Below the pieces are notes generated by a model. The model was not told the DNA's origin, made no database searches, and saw only the letters and a program-made list of their open reading frames with translations. The translations under genes were made by a program, and so were the position numbers. A DNA stretch of 64,000 bases. It comes from Adenanthera pavonina. Its lineage: Eukaryota > Streptophyta > Magnoliopsida > Fabales > Fabaceae. Positions 36,238 through 48,609 of the stretch are shown here, piece by piece (position 1 is the first letter of the stretch; each line of letters begins with the position of its first letter). The stretch spans positions 2,125,501-2,189,500 of the forward strand of contig JAIVEN010000016.1 of the NCBI GenBank assembly GCA_026686845.1, written 5' to 3'.

Positions 36238-36246
36238 TCAAATGAA
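36238..36246 (+). repeat. 9-bp target site duplication, right copy
   Basis: Exact match of tcaaatgaa at 34922-34930. Confidence 0.88.
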
Positions 36247-37376
36247 ACTCACTATTCTCTCACATGCATGCTGTGCCTGAATTCACTTTTTAACGATTTA
36301 TAAAAAAAAGAAAAAACGAACGCTTTGCACATCGTTAAATGGCTGATACATAAAAATGTCAAGTCAAGCAGATGTAACACTAGGCGTCTACTTGACAGAT
36401 GTTGCCATTTTCTTGATAAATGAGTCAGAAACAGTGTGATACAGTGATTGTACCGCTGAACCAAATTTTCTGTTGGAGCATTATTCAATGGATAGAAAGA
36501 TAAATGATTGCTTTGGGCTTCAAGGTTTCTCATGGATCTTGTCCTGTTGCTGATCAGGGGAGTTACGCAACATGCCTCCACAGTTGCACGCAAAACAAAA
36601 CAAAAGGGGGGAAAAAAGCACAGGAATCGATCCAAAGGGACGTGGAAGCGCAGGAGCCTTTGATGCAATGGGCGGCTGGATTATGCAAGAACTGGTGCCA
36701 AATGGAAGAAAGGGGGAGGGGATCCGTTTCCGATTGTGAAGCAGTTTCCTTACAGCGAGCAACTCCTTTCCATACTTGTGATCGATGACGGATAAACATG
36801 TACCTCTGGGCTGAATGGCCGATTGCCATTGGCTCACTTTCAGTTTGTTAGCTTTCACTGGGTTATTATGCTTCAACATCAGCAGTTACTCCAATCAGAA
36901 CTGCCGTGCCTCACAATTCATGAAAACGTAAGCCAATTGATATCATTTGGTTCGGTTCTAAGTCCATGAACCCATCTTTTTATTTTCTTTTCTGAATTTT
37001 CTTGGGTCAATCTTCTCTGACTGATTCTATAAACACAGAAACATCACCAAAAGTCTCTAAACTATGGACCGAAATTTAAAAGGATATTTAATACCAAATA
37101 AATTTTTTAAGGAAAGAAGAGAAAGAGCGTGCTCGGATAAGAATCTTTCGAAGCAAGGAATTCTTCCAAACAAAGAATAGATTAAAAGCAACTTGAAGCG
37201 CAATTCAAATAGGCATCACGACATTTACACGCTTTTCCCTCTTTCCCAACCTCCCCTTCAAGGCCATGACCCCCCAACAACCTCTTTCTTCCCAAAATTC
37301 TCGACTCCGTTAACAAATAAATAATCAAGCTTTACGCCTGGGGCAGAAATTTGATCCCAGCGCGACGAACAACAAG
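36247..37376. other. intergenic and 5' region of the tail-anchored gene
   Basis: Overlapping ORFs on both strands around 36250-36880 have no recognisable domain, so I leave them out. The last few hundred bases should contain the promoter and leader of the gene starting at 37377, but I see no clear TATA box. Confidence 0.45.
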
Positions 37377-37931
37377 ATGATGGGTCTTCCGGTTTCCCAG
37401 AAGCCTGCAAGCGCCGGCTTCGACCTCATGCAGAACTGCGATCTTCCCCCACCTGCCAAGGTTTTCAAGGGCTCAGATAAGATGGTAATGCTGTCCATGA
37501 ACAATAGGGTCTCTAACATTTTGGGTAAACGAGAATTTACCAACGAATTTCTCAATTACCAAAATGATGGCGACGCTAATTGCGATGTCTTAGAGATTCG
37601 GAAGGCGCTGCGATCATCCCAAACGCGGGTGAGAGAGGCAGAAAAGAAATCTGCGACTCTGATCAAAGAGAGGGATTGTCTTTCCGGGGCTTTAATGGAG
37701 GAGGCCATGCAATTATATGCCTATCGGCAGCAGGTGAGATTGCTTGAACTTCAAGTTTCAAACCTGCAACAAAAAATGTTTGGTGGATTTGCCACGACAG
37801 AAGGAGAAGAAGGATCGACCAAGGACGACGACGATGAAGAAGAAAGGGTAAGTCTTCTTTGGATTTTGGCTTTGGCTCTTTCTTGGGGAATTGGAGTTGG
37901 CACCGCAATTGCTTGTAGATACTTTTTGTGA
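37377..37931 (+). CDS. small coiled-coil, tail-anchored membrane protein, function unknown
   Basis: Single-exon frame of 184 aa starting MMGLPVSQKPASAGFD. The N-terminal 55 residues are polar and probably disordered. Residues about 70-135 form a heptad-like coiled coil: EIRKALRSSQTRVREAEKKS, then LIKERDCLSGALMEEAMQLY and a leucine-rich RQQVRLLELQVSNLQQKM. An acidic linker (about 140-158, with KDDDDEEE) leads to one hydrophobic segment at about 161-182 (LLWILALALSWGIGVGTAIA) and a short C-terminal CRYFL tail. That topology predicts a tail-anchored protein facing the cytosol on the ER or an organelle outer membrane. I recognise no named family. The gene is intact, and a diverged ~57-bp duplication lies just downstream (about 38090-38190). 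Confidence 0.8.
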   Translation: MMGLPVSQKPASAGFDLMQNCDLPPPAKVFKGSDKMVMLSMNNRVSNILGKREFTNEFLNYQNDGDANCDVLEIRKALRSSQTRVREAEKKSATLIKERDCLSGALMEEAMQLYAYRQQVRLLELQVSNLQQKMFGGFATTEGEEGSTKDDDDEEERVSLLWILALALSWGIGVGTAIACRYFL

Positions 37932-38269
37932 CTCATACGAATTTTCACATTTTTATCTATGCAACTGTATAATCACTGAAAGAATCTAAATCAAGGGTGT
38001 AAATTGTTAAATCAAGGAAAGGAATTTGCTTTATTTCGAGCTGAATAAAATTTGTGATACTGAAATTTACGGCCAAAAAGGAATAGTATAAGATGGATGT
38101 ATTACTTTGCTCGTTCCTGTCTTATGTGCAACAATAAGACATAGGATAAAAGAGATGTAATACTAAGCTCGTTACTGTCTTGTTCTGATAACTTGAGATA
38201 TACCAAATTGCAAAAAGCAAACATTTACGCTAAATGGACCTGCTACTGATCAATGTGCGATTTATACCA
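37932..38269. other. spacer between convergent genes
   Basis: Should hold both 3' UTRs. Two diverged copies of a block ending in gctcgtt.ctgtctt lie at about 38094-38124 and 38151-38182. Confidence 0.5.
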
Positions 38270-40432
38270 TCAGAGGGGTAGTTGACCATTACTTGGCTTC
38301 AGAATGTTGTTCATTGAAACCCCCAAGTGTCTCATGTTCTCCTTAATTATCGGTGTGAAAAGAGGAACTTTTTCAGTGATTTCCAAACCATAACCTTTGA
38401 GCCCGACGTACTCAGCAGGATTGTTCGTCATTAACCTCATTGTATGAACGCCTAGATCTCGTAGTATCTGCAGCAGATTGCGTCATGCTATTAGCTAAAC
38501 AATGACATTCATGTCATGTCCCCAACACAAAATGGTCTTTGTTTTAAGTCGGCAACTAAAGAAGAAAGTACCTGTGCACCTATACCATACTCACGGGAAT
38601 TTAACAGTTAATTGTAGTTGGTCAGTAGTTTCAGGGGCCTCCAACACGTTTTCTTTTAAGTTGTAGGAATGGAGCTTGTGGTCCAAGCCGATACGATTAC
38701 CCTCTTGTCCGCGGAGGTACACTAGGACACCCCTACCAGCTTCTTCAATTTGCTTCATTGTAATTGCTAATTTGTTTCCACAATCACATCTTGATGACCC
38801 GAAAATATCGCCAACCAGACATTCGGAATGTACCCTCACCAGCATATCATGACTATTTCCTATCTCACCCTGTTGATATAAAGGGCATGTTGCGGTTACT
38901 AACAGAAGAACTTTGGTCAACCTTAAAATTTACCCTGAACATATAAGGAAGGTGACCCTGAAGCATTTGCAATAATATATGCCTAGACTGATAAATAGTA
39001 AGTCGTCCATATACTGATGAGGCAGAGCTACCAGAAGAAATCCCAATATCAAAACACTATAATCTACTGGACTTTTTATTATAAAGACATGCTTGAGTAC
39101 TAATTCAATTGTTTAAAAAAAGAAAAAAGAAAAAGAAAGAGAAAAAACATTCTGATTGTATCTGAAGTTTAGCAGAGAACCACTATTCTATTTAAAGTAT
39201 GATGCCAAAAGCACGTATAAAAATCAAATTTTGCGACATGGAAGATTCTATAACGCAGGTATGATGTTAAATTTACCAAAAATAGAAGAGTGTTTTCAGA
39301 TGAGAACTCAATTTTGGGTGAACTTCTTACTTTAACCATGGCAATATGTTCAATTCCATCCAGACATGACCGATAGCAATAAGCTTTGAAAGGTCCCCAT
39401 ATGGTAGGTATCAGTGCAGCTGAAGCACACTCCACCAACTTATCTCTTTTTCTTCGGTATCTGCTTTTAAAACATGCAGATATTAGACATCATGTACCTG
39501 CCACTTAAATTCAAAGTCTCTCAAGTCAATAATCCTCATGTAATCTTGATCAGTGGTGAGTGAAACTTCCAAGAAGGCCGGAAAACCTGAGAGGCAATGT
39601 GCAGACCTACAATTTGGTCTGAGAAAGTGAAGGTTTGACCAATCCTTAAATACCTGATTAAATCAGCAATGGAAATGATTTTCAAGTAATGTTCGCCCGC
39701 AAATTGACGAAGCTTTGGTAACCTAGCCATTGAGCCATCATCGTCTACTATCTCACATAGAACTGCCACAGGTTCTAAGCCAGCCAGAACAGCAAGATCA
39801 ACAGAAGCTTCTGTGTGTCCAGCTCTTTTAAGAACCCCTCCCTCCCTACACTTTAAAGGAAAGATATGTCCAGGTCTATTTAAATCTTCGGCTCTTGAAT
39901 TTTTGATGCAAGAGCCAATAGTGTCGCTGCCCTGTCATGAGCAGAAACTCCTGTCGTAGTGCCCTTCCTTGCATCCTATAATATGCAATTAAATTAAATT
40001 AAATCAGTGTCTAAAATGAAATGAATAACAAACTTGAAGACACATGATCTGCTCTTTACAAAGAAAAGAAAATTTTGTGTCACTTACAATCAATCTCTTA
40101 TTAAATCCAAGCTATCAGGAGGTGTAACATGATTAATAATTAAGATAATGACAATTATGTACCACTGTCACGGTGAATGCAGTGCAGAGTTTTTCTTCAT
40201 TTTCTTTGTGTGTCACCATCAATGGGAGTTTCAACCTCTCTAAGTCTTTTCCTTTCATGCTTACACACACTATCCCAGTTCCATGCTTGACATTAAATGC
40301 CATTGCTTCCGGTGTTATCATTGATGCTGCAATTATAAGATCCCCCTCATTTTCTCTATCTTCATCGTCTACAACAATAACTAACTGCAAATTTGCCCCA
40401 AATCATAGAAAGAAAGAGATTTAGAAAAAAAA

Positions 40433-40464
<32 letters not shown>

Positions 40465-41320
40465 TGGGGGGATTAATGAACAGAATCGTTGAAAAGGATT
40501 AACCTTTCCCTGACGAATATCTTCAATGGCCTCTGGGATGGAAGAGAATCCTTTTGTAGGACAATCCAAATCATGTTCATTGATATTAGCATAGAAGCCA
40601 CTTGTTATAGGATTTGTTTGTTCCGCTAGCGTTCCAAAAGCAATTGTTTCTAGTTGCTGTCCAATTTTTATTGGATTTAAAGGGTCTTTTCCTGGTTCAA
40701 GATGAGACAGAAGATCTCCTTCCCCAGATATCACAGCTCTCACTTTATCATCAACGGCGAAACTGAAACCCAATCTCTTCATGAATTCCTTCCCAGTGAC
40801 TGGGGGCGCGCAATGCACAACACTGTGTCCAATAAAGGAAGAAATCAATCATCCAAGCACATGTGTAATAGCAATGGGCTTGAACGAAGCCTACATTCTT
40901 AACCGAAAGTAAAAAATTTTAAAAACCTCTAATTGATGAGATATAACTGGTCAATTTTAATGTTTAAACCTAGATTTGGAATAAACCTTACATGTTCAAG
41001 TTTTGTCATCCAAGGGGCTCATTAAAACCGTTTACCAAGCCCAGGGCAGTAGATCCTGTCCCATGAATTTCTAATCAGTTGGTAATTTTTCCCAATTATC
41101 ATTACAGATTGAATGAGAGCATGGGCTAATAATACTACAGGATTCGTAATCCATATGATTAGCTTCTTTTCCAATGTGTGTAGTAAAGCACCTCATAAAT
41201 ATATTGGATAAGAATAGCTAAAAAAGAATTTGAGAAGCATAAAGAAGAAACAGTGCCGAAGGCTCACTTGGAACAGGTGGGGAAAGCCACAGAAGAGCAA
41301 TGGAGGTTGATGAAAGCCAT
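38270..41320 (-). pseudogene. RIBA-type riboflavin biosynthesis gene (DHBP synthase / GTP cyclohydrolase II) with two frameshifts
   Basis: Seven exons with GT-AG borders: 41320-41268, 40822-40504, 40384-40163, 39975-39654, 39460-39331, 38869-38572 and 38467-38270. Exon 1 (MAFINLHCSSVAFPTC) looks like the start of a plastid transit peptide. Exon 3 carries the DHBP synthase core VVDDEDRENEGDLIIAA and HGTGIVCVSMKGKD. Exon 4 carries GTTTGVSAHDRAAT and RPGHIFPLK. Exons 5-7 carry the cyclohydrolase II part: the zinc-site block GDIFGSSRCDCGNKL, then SREYGIGAQ and RLMTNNPAEY. Exon 4 is one base short (322 nt, break at an A run near 39900, followed by an immediate stop). Exon 6 is one base long (298 nt, break near 38603, followed by TGA). 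The GTP cyclohydrolase signature reads RGQEGNRIGLDHKL where active enzymes have GRGIG. It resembles plant isoforms that lost the cyclohydrolase activity (RIBA2 type). Assembly error is the alternative for the indels. Confidence 0.85.
40439..40463. repeat. (AG)n microsatellite in a RIBA intron
   Basis: About twelve GA units in the intron between exons 2 and 3, close to the acceptor of exon 3; in transcript sense it reads (TC)n. Confidence 0.9.
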
Positions 41321-44100
41321 TCCGGAAAGGTGGCTTGCAGTGAACATTAAGGGGACGTGTATTGTTTCACCTTTGCTTTGTTGTGTGCTTACCTCATCTA
41401 ACACAGCCCACAAATTTTGGTAAAGACGTAGATAAAGTAGAAAATGGATTATTCAGCCTCCGATCAAAGGGAAGGGTGCATCACCGAATTGCATGGAAGC
41501 GCATTAAAACGCTGCGTTTTCAAATCTGCACAAAATTTTTTTTTTCTGATTTCCACACTCATCGGCAACAGAGAAACAAAGTTTTTTTTTATAAAAAAAG
41601 ATTTTGTCACGTAAAAATTCTCTCTAGTTTACTTCTTCTTTGCATATTATTTGGTTTAAAATATAAAAAATTATGTAATTTCTAATAAAAATTTATTTTT
41701 TTCACCCAGTGTTGTCTTGTAAGTTAAAAAATGAAAATAATAAATTTTTAAAATAACTTTTATTCATAACTAATATGGAATATTGAATTTTTTTAAAATT
41801 TTAAAATCTGCCACTAATGAAACAGTTAAAAACGACGGCGGGAGTTTTGTTTTGTCCATTATCTTTCCCATGCCAGACGCTACAGTAATCTGTTTAGGGC
41901 CTACTCATCTTCAATTTCTCTTCCTTAATTTAAAAGAGACGGACAAAGACAAAAGTATGTGAAATCTGTTATTAAGTGACAGGTTAAATGACGAAGGTTT
42001 AGAAATTGAACAAATTACAATATATGACCGATGGAAAGAGCTAATGATGAGACTTTCTAAAGTAGATATTGCAGGTGGTGAGATTTATTGGCATGCCTGC
42101 TTCAGTAGACAGTAAAGTATTACTATTAGTTTCTTGCAATATCCCGACCATTACAAGAGTGTGCTGAAGGATTCCCCTTAGTAAAGGACCCGTTTGGTTG
42201 GCTGAAAGTTGCTCGAAAGGAAAGGAGACATGTTTCAAGGCCTTCAAGCGTTTGGTTGCACACCCAATGGAAACAACAGCAGCAGCTCGGGAGACTTGTT
42301 TCATCTGGATCCTCGAGGGGAGAGATATATTTAACGACAAAACTATCCTTTCCATCTAAAATTTACAAGCCACACATCGAATTGCTTCAAACCTTTTGGT
42401 GACTTTATTCTAACCACCAGCGCCAGATCAACAATCAAGAAAACCAGATGAACAACAAGAAATCCATACTATTGGCAAATAACCAAGAAGTTTACCAACC
42501 CGCAAATCTCAGATGGCTGGGAAACACCAAATCAAGAAAAACTGAAATTAGATCGACAGACGGTGGCTAGCACGATCTCGTGTTCATGCACGTTGCCTTG
42601 CGGTCACTGATGGTTAGTGCGGTCTTGTGTGGCTTGTAGCAACAACCAAACTCTTCGACAGGTTCCAGATCTGCATCAGTGGTGGGGTGCTTATTGGATA
42701 GTGGTCAGGTTCTCTTGCGATGGTGAGGAAGACAATGATTGGTGATTCAGAGGGTTTCAAATCCTCAAGCTTCATCAACGCTTGCCGGGAAGGAGTTGGA
42801 AGTGATGGCTGGAGCTGCATGTAATGAAAAAGAAGGTTATGATGAAATTTTTTTTTTCATTTTAATAATATTAAATTAAATATTAATCGTTTATGGTTCT
42901 TCCATTTAATTTAACAATTTTTATTAAAACTAAAAACTATATTAATAATAGTGATAATTGCAATAATGATTTTATCACATATTAATACTAATAAAAAATA
43001 GAAATTATGCTAATATATTTTATTATTTAAAATATAAAACAGTTATTTTTATTTTTTTCAATAGGAATATTTTGGAGGTCTCATATTTTTATTTTCCTTT
43101 TTTTTTTCATCTTTTACATCAGCCAAACAATTTTTCTCCCACCAAATATTTATCCTTTCCTTATAATGTCAAACATTTTCTTAATCACATCTCTCCCTTC
43201 TTCTCCTCTCCTCTCCTCGCCCTTTCCTTTTCTTTCCTTGCTTTCCCTTGTTTTAGGTTCTGCAAACCAAAAGTGCCCTAAAAGCTTTAGCCCAATATGT
43301 GTCAGTTTTAACTTGCTTTCACAACCGGAGGGATCATACTGACGTCTTGGCCTGGAATGATCCAGAATTCAAGATGCACTATGTTTAGAATTTTGTCCTT
43401 ACTCGTGAATCACATTAGGCTGAACCTACGTTTAGCCTTTTGGTATTGCCTAGTTTTCCAATATGATTTTTCAATATTTTTAGCCTAATAGCTCCATAGC
43501 ATAGGCAATTTAGTGGTGTGTGGATGATAGCTGAAGTTGCTAGCCACTGTGACAAATACCACGGCATGAAAAAATTCCCCTTTTCTGAATGCTTAAGAGG
43601 CCAAAATAAAAACCTAGCTACCGTGAGAAAAAATGTCAATTCATTACTGCTGGGGGCTGGCTGGGTTTTGCATCTTCGTTGTCTTTTTGTTTGTTCCCGT
43701 CCATACATTATTCCTTATTGCAGTCACACCTTCGAGCTGTGAGAAAAGGAAAACACTTGCTGTAAAATTCAAAACAGAACAATTGGGTACTAGTACGACA
43801 GATGCCGAAGCGACGCGTCCAGCTCTGGCATCAATTCATATGATTCTTGAGATGAAGTATTGAATCATACACGGTTTTGCTTTGGGAGAATTAGAATAAC
43901 GGGACAGAGTGCAATAATTTTCATAGAAAAGGAAGTAATGAAGAATAGACTTCTCCAGTGGGTTAGTGGATCTTTTCTGTGTGAGAGGGAACAAAAACTG
44001 GTCCCTCATTTACATTTCTTATTTATTACACGTTGTTGATATATATTGCAGAGTATCTCTTCAGGTAGCTATGTAACTATAACCAGAGAATCTGTACTAA
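41321..44100. other. intergenic with possible transposon ends
   Basis: No gene supported. cccgtttggttggc near 42188 and an inverted-like ccaaaagtgccctaaaag near 43268 might be the ends of a ~1.1-kb non-autonomous element, but I find no target duplication. ORFs at 42041-42820 and 43415-43863 have no recognisable domains. Confidence 0.35.
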
Positions 44101-44695
44101 ACATTTTAGGGTGTGTTTGGCATCACTACTTAAACTTTGATTTAGGATCAAAACTAAGTTTGATATAGTTTTGGATATGTTTGGCATATTTTTACTTTCC
44201 CGTTTGAAAATGATTTCAAGTGCAAAGCCAGGTTTCCAAAGAAGCAATTCAATAGCTGTTTTTCCATTATGTTTATTCATTTTTATTTGCATTTATTTTA
44301 AAGTTAGATAAAAAATAGACTAATAAAAATGAAAAAAATAGAAAAATTAGGAAAATAAAAAATTCATAAAATTTATCCTATCTATTAACCAAAATGTCCT
44401 TTCAAAATTTTAATTTCATAGTTATGATCTGTAAAAAAATATTATATCAGATATATTATATTCTCAATTAAATAAATGTAAATTAAATTTTAGTCCAAGT
44501 AAATTAAATTAATCATGGAATAGAATTTAATCTCAATTTAGAGAAAAATTATGAGTTTTATCAAAACTAATTTTTAAATAAATCACCCAAACATAAATAT
44601 ATTAATTAAAAATTAATTTTTATCATAATTATATTACAAAACCCAGTTCTACCAAAAACTCATTCTTATCCAACTAAAAATCAAATGGGTGCTTA
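44101..44695. mobile_element. possible AT-rich MITE
   Basis: Begins with a tagggtgtgtttggcatca motif near 44107 and ends near 44693 with aatcaaatgggtgcttag, whose inverse (agcacccatttgatt) is only loosely related. The interior is AT-rich and non-coding. The left motif is common at ends of plant non-autonomous elements. Weak evidence. Confidence 0.3.
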
Positions 44696-44735
44696 GTGGG
44701 CCTCCGTGTAATATTGTGGGCCTCCGTGTAATATT
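44696..44735. repeat. perfect 20-bp tandem duplication
   Basis: gtgggcctccgtgtaatatt occurs twice with no gap (44696-44715 and 44716-44735). Confidence 0.95.
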
Positions 44736-47700
44736 GTAGATGAAGTTAACACCCTCTCTCTGCTCTATAATATGATTCTGTTCACTTTTTCACGTGCACA
44801 CACAGCCTAACAGTGTCATTTGAATCCTTCTCCATCACACCATTCCTATGTTTGATAGAAAAAAAAAATCAACTTCAAGAAAAAAAAATTATCTTCATAT
44901 ATTTAATTTTCAATGAAAAAGTTATCATTAATTGACTATAAAAAAACATTAAAATTTTCAATAAAAAATTATAATTAGTTACTAAATATATTGAAATGAA
45001 TTTTTTTTAAACTAACTTTCTTTCCACTTAACATGACCTACAAGATTCAAATTTTCTAATATAACAAGTCAATATAAACATGTAATAGAAAACAAGTGAA
45101 ATTGTGTATATACAGAACATATAATTGGCACCAAGATAAAGAGGTTTACTAACAAACGAGATTCAGTTAAAGTTTGGCAGATATTTATGCTTTGCAAATT
45201 GGAATTCTTTGATGTGAGGAACTTGTGTTAATAGTTGATTCTTCTTTAATTTAAGAAATCCTTTGAAAATCTGATCTTCTAGATAGATGTTTGTTCGTCT
45301 TCATATAAGCTTTTATGGTTGGGCATAATAAAATACTAATACGTTTTACGGTTTGTAAGTTTATGAGATTATAAAGAAGTCTCACGCATGACAGAAACGC
45401 CGCAATTAGTGATGTTGGAATTATTTAACCAACTCGATCAAAAATTTCAAATTGAGCCGCTTATGAACCAGACATTCCCTGCTTTTAGTGTGATGGAGAA
45501 AGGGGAAAGAAAATAATAATAATAAAAAAATTACTAGTGGCCAGTGGGATTAATAAAGATGGAAAACGAAGTCCTCATAAAGATTCTGTTTCCCCATAAC
45601 TTTAATTTAGTCTTTGGACCGCACTAACTCACAAAGAAGAAAAAGAAAGGGAAAAAGAAAATGGGGGAAGAAAGTTGCCTACCACAATGGGGTATGCGCT
45701 GTCAGACAAACCCACACTCCTAATCAAATCTTTTCCTGACCTGTTACTTTCTCTCTCAGTTTTTTTTTTTGTTTTGTTTTGTATGGGACTTGGATTAAAC
45801 AAAAAGGCGTCTCTCTTTCCTGTTTTCCATGGCATCAGAACAAATCAAGAAAACATGAGACTGAAATCCCATGTGATTTGCTTTTGACGGGATTCAAATT
45901 TTTTATAGCTAATGTGGTGTGTTAGCCTTCATATTCATGCATGGAGTTACAAACTGAAACTTATCTTCCCGTTTTGTATTTCCATAAATGAATTAATCGT
46001 ATCAAGGATGGATACCAGCTTGTAACCAACGTCCGTGCATGAAATTGAAGGGTATGCCAAACCCACTAAACATCTCTCACCCGTCATGTTATGAAACTGC
46101 CTCTGATCTTTCTCCTCTGTTTCTTTGTGTTGGGTCTTATGGGGGCACTAATAGGGATAAAATGTGTAACCGTAAATACACGAGTCGTATTAAGTAATAA
46201 AGAGTGAGTAAGATTAACGTTCCCACCGAAACTTGATACCAGCAACCCGGTTGAATATTAACGTCACACCTTCGCTTAATTCGCACAACACACAAGATGG
46301 AATGAAGATAAAGTAAGAATGAAAATATAAGTTATAGCTAAAATTTGTCGTGATTCTAGAACTCAACTAATGACATAAATTATTATAACTTTGATTGCTT
46401 TTCAATATCTAACTTCCTCCTTTAATTATTATTAAAGTTATTTTTGCTAGTTTAAGTCACTCAATTACCTAAGAATATCTTCCAACTCATAAGAGGCGTT
46501 TCAATTATATTAACCCCCTAATTTCTTATATGATTAATTAATTAAACTTAATTAAGCACAAGTCTAATGTGACTAGACCGGTAAGTACATTCCTATCTTA
46601 CAAACAAATCAAGTTATCTAGTGTCCAAATACTCATTTCTACACTATTCAATTGGCAATCTATCCTAAATTTCTTGTTTCTAACTTTATTAGGAAACCCA
46701 AAATAAATCCCAATTAGATTCCTTATGTTTCAAGAAAATTAAGCTCACAATTGAATCGACAAACATAACATTAATACAACAAAAGAAGCAAATCATCTTT
46801 CATTAATCCATAATCACAGAAATAACAAACCCAAGTAAAGGTCTAATTACGCATAATGAGTATTTTTATACACAAAACATATAGCAAACCAATCACAAAG
46901 AAAAATATATAAGAAAGAAGAGAAATAGAAGAGGAAACTAGTAGTTGGTGACGAATTTCTATCAATGCCACCTATCATTCGCATCTCAAAGCCTCAATCT
47001 CCTTTCATTTAAGCTCCCCAAGCCACCTCCAAGGTCCGAAATGTTTAAAATGATGAAAACCCTAGAATTATATGTGAAAAATTTGTCTCAACTTGTGTTT
47101 AGTGATGCTATGCAGTTTTTGATAGCATGCAACGCTGCAGCATCAAGCACACCACGCTGCAGCGCAAAACAATATGAGTTGGGAAGAACAATCACAAAAT
47201 AGTATCCATATAACCACTGCTGCTATATAGAATGTGTGTTTTTAGGCAAAGAAACACTATTATAGCATCAATCAAGCTGTACCACAAAATAAATATTTAC
47301 TTCTTCTTCATAAGTACAAGAATGTTATAATGTTTATGAACTCAATGCTGTAGCATAAAAGTTTTATTCAAGCCACTTTAAAACTTGATTTTTTCAGCTT
47401 TTAACTTAATATTCTCTTGTTCCAAAAACAAAATATTTCTTACAAAATCCCAAAAAATGCAAGTAAAATACTTATCTGACTCAATTAAGTTATTTCTACC
47501 TTATTTTTCATAATTTTTTCAATAAATTCAATTTAAAACAATTAATCCAATTTTTTTTAAATAAATAAAAAAATAATATATAAAATATACTGATAACTTC
47601 TCAAATACACTAAAAATATCTAAAATATTTTTAAATATGTGATGCATCCGGCGCAACCATGGATCGGCATGTATCTATTTTATCTGGCTATGTTTTTGTG

Positions 47701-48053
47701 AATATGTTGGTTGGAAGGTCGTGGGTCCTACTTGACGTAGGTGGCCCATAGGAAATGTTGAAATTGATAAGGCCGTAGATTTCGGTAGCTCGATTCCAAT
47801 CCAGGGTCCAGACATTTATTTTCTGGCATTTCTGCCTATCGTAAATACGACCCCTGCGTTGAAAGTCATTCAGCCTAGAAAAAAGTCTGTTCAGGACCAT
47901 CAAAGTGGCTTTTCCTTCCCTAAACAGCAAATCAAACAATTTATAGCTACTGTTTTCCGCATTCAGATGCACGACCCCAGTGTCCCTGTCTGTCAGGTTC
48001 TTCTCTCTCGGCGACGCATTCGTTCCCTGTATATATATATATATAAATATATA
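44736..48053. other. intergenic, no gene supported
   Basis: Long AT-rich span. Short ORFs at 45629-45887, 46945-47202 and 47688-47972 lack domains. The segment ends in the (TA)n tract that received the gypsy element. Confidence 0.5.
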
Positions 48054-48058
48054 TATAT
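48054..48058 (+). repeat. target site duplication of the gypsy element, left
   Basis: tatat directly before the 5' LTR matches tatat at 57568-57572 directly after the 3' LTR. The insertion site is a (TA)n microsatellite, so the match is consistent but of low information. Confidence 0.7.
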
Positions 48059-48606
48059 TGTACGTATCGAAATGAACGTGCCAAGGTTACAAGTCCGAGG
48101 TGGATATACGCTCTTTTGAAGCCTCGCCTTCCGGGCTCATATACACCGAGCTATAATTCGGAGGCCGAGCTTAAGCGCTACGAACCGAGTAACACATCGG
48201 TTATCGAATGATAAGGCCGAGTAATTGTATGGCCAAATGATCGTCCGACTGAATAATATCTCGGTCATATACGGGTTTCTCTACGAAAGCTGTTTTATCT
48301 CAAAAACACCCGGCTAGGAATAACAGTTATGAGATCATAACAGTCACAGAATCATAACTGCAGGGCGAAAAATCAGGGATCACACTAAAAGAGCGTGATA
48401 CTCCATAATGGCAATTTATGAAATATCCCAATAAATTAGGGATTATAGGGAGAAGACGGTTACATCTTAACGGTCAAGAGATGGTGAATAAAAGGAAAAA
48501 AGATAAATGTAAACGGGGGACATTGAAAAAAAGAAGGTGGAATAGATTCTCGGTCTTTAGACGAAATATTCTCTCTGAGACAAAAGATTATCTTTTAGAC
48601 GGAACA
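48059..48606 (+). repeat. 5' LTR
   Basis: Starts tgtacgtatcgaaatg and ends cggaaca, with the usual TG...CA termini. 548 bp, equal in length to the 3' LTR. Two transitions distinguish the copies: ccaaggtt here against ccgaggtt, and tgaataat here against tgaacaat. The LTR is rich in ccgag and ctcgg words, which recur in the internal tandem array. Confidence 0.97.
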
Positions 48607-48609
48607 TTT

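Noticed and set aside
36252..36879. Overlapping ORFs of 88-138 codons on both strands
   Set aside because: No domain, no signal of coding bias, and frames conflict with each other.
42041..42820. Minus-strand ORFs of 104 and 68 codons
   Set aside because: No recognisable motif. The region may be part of a non-autonomous transposon.
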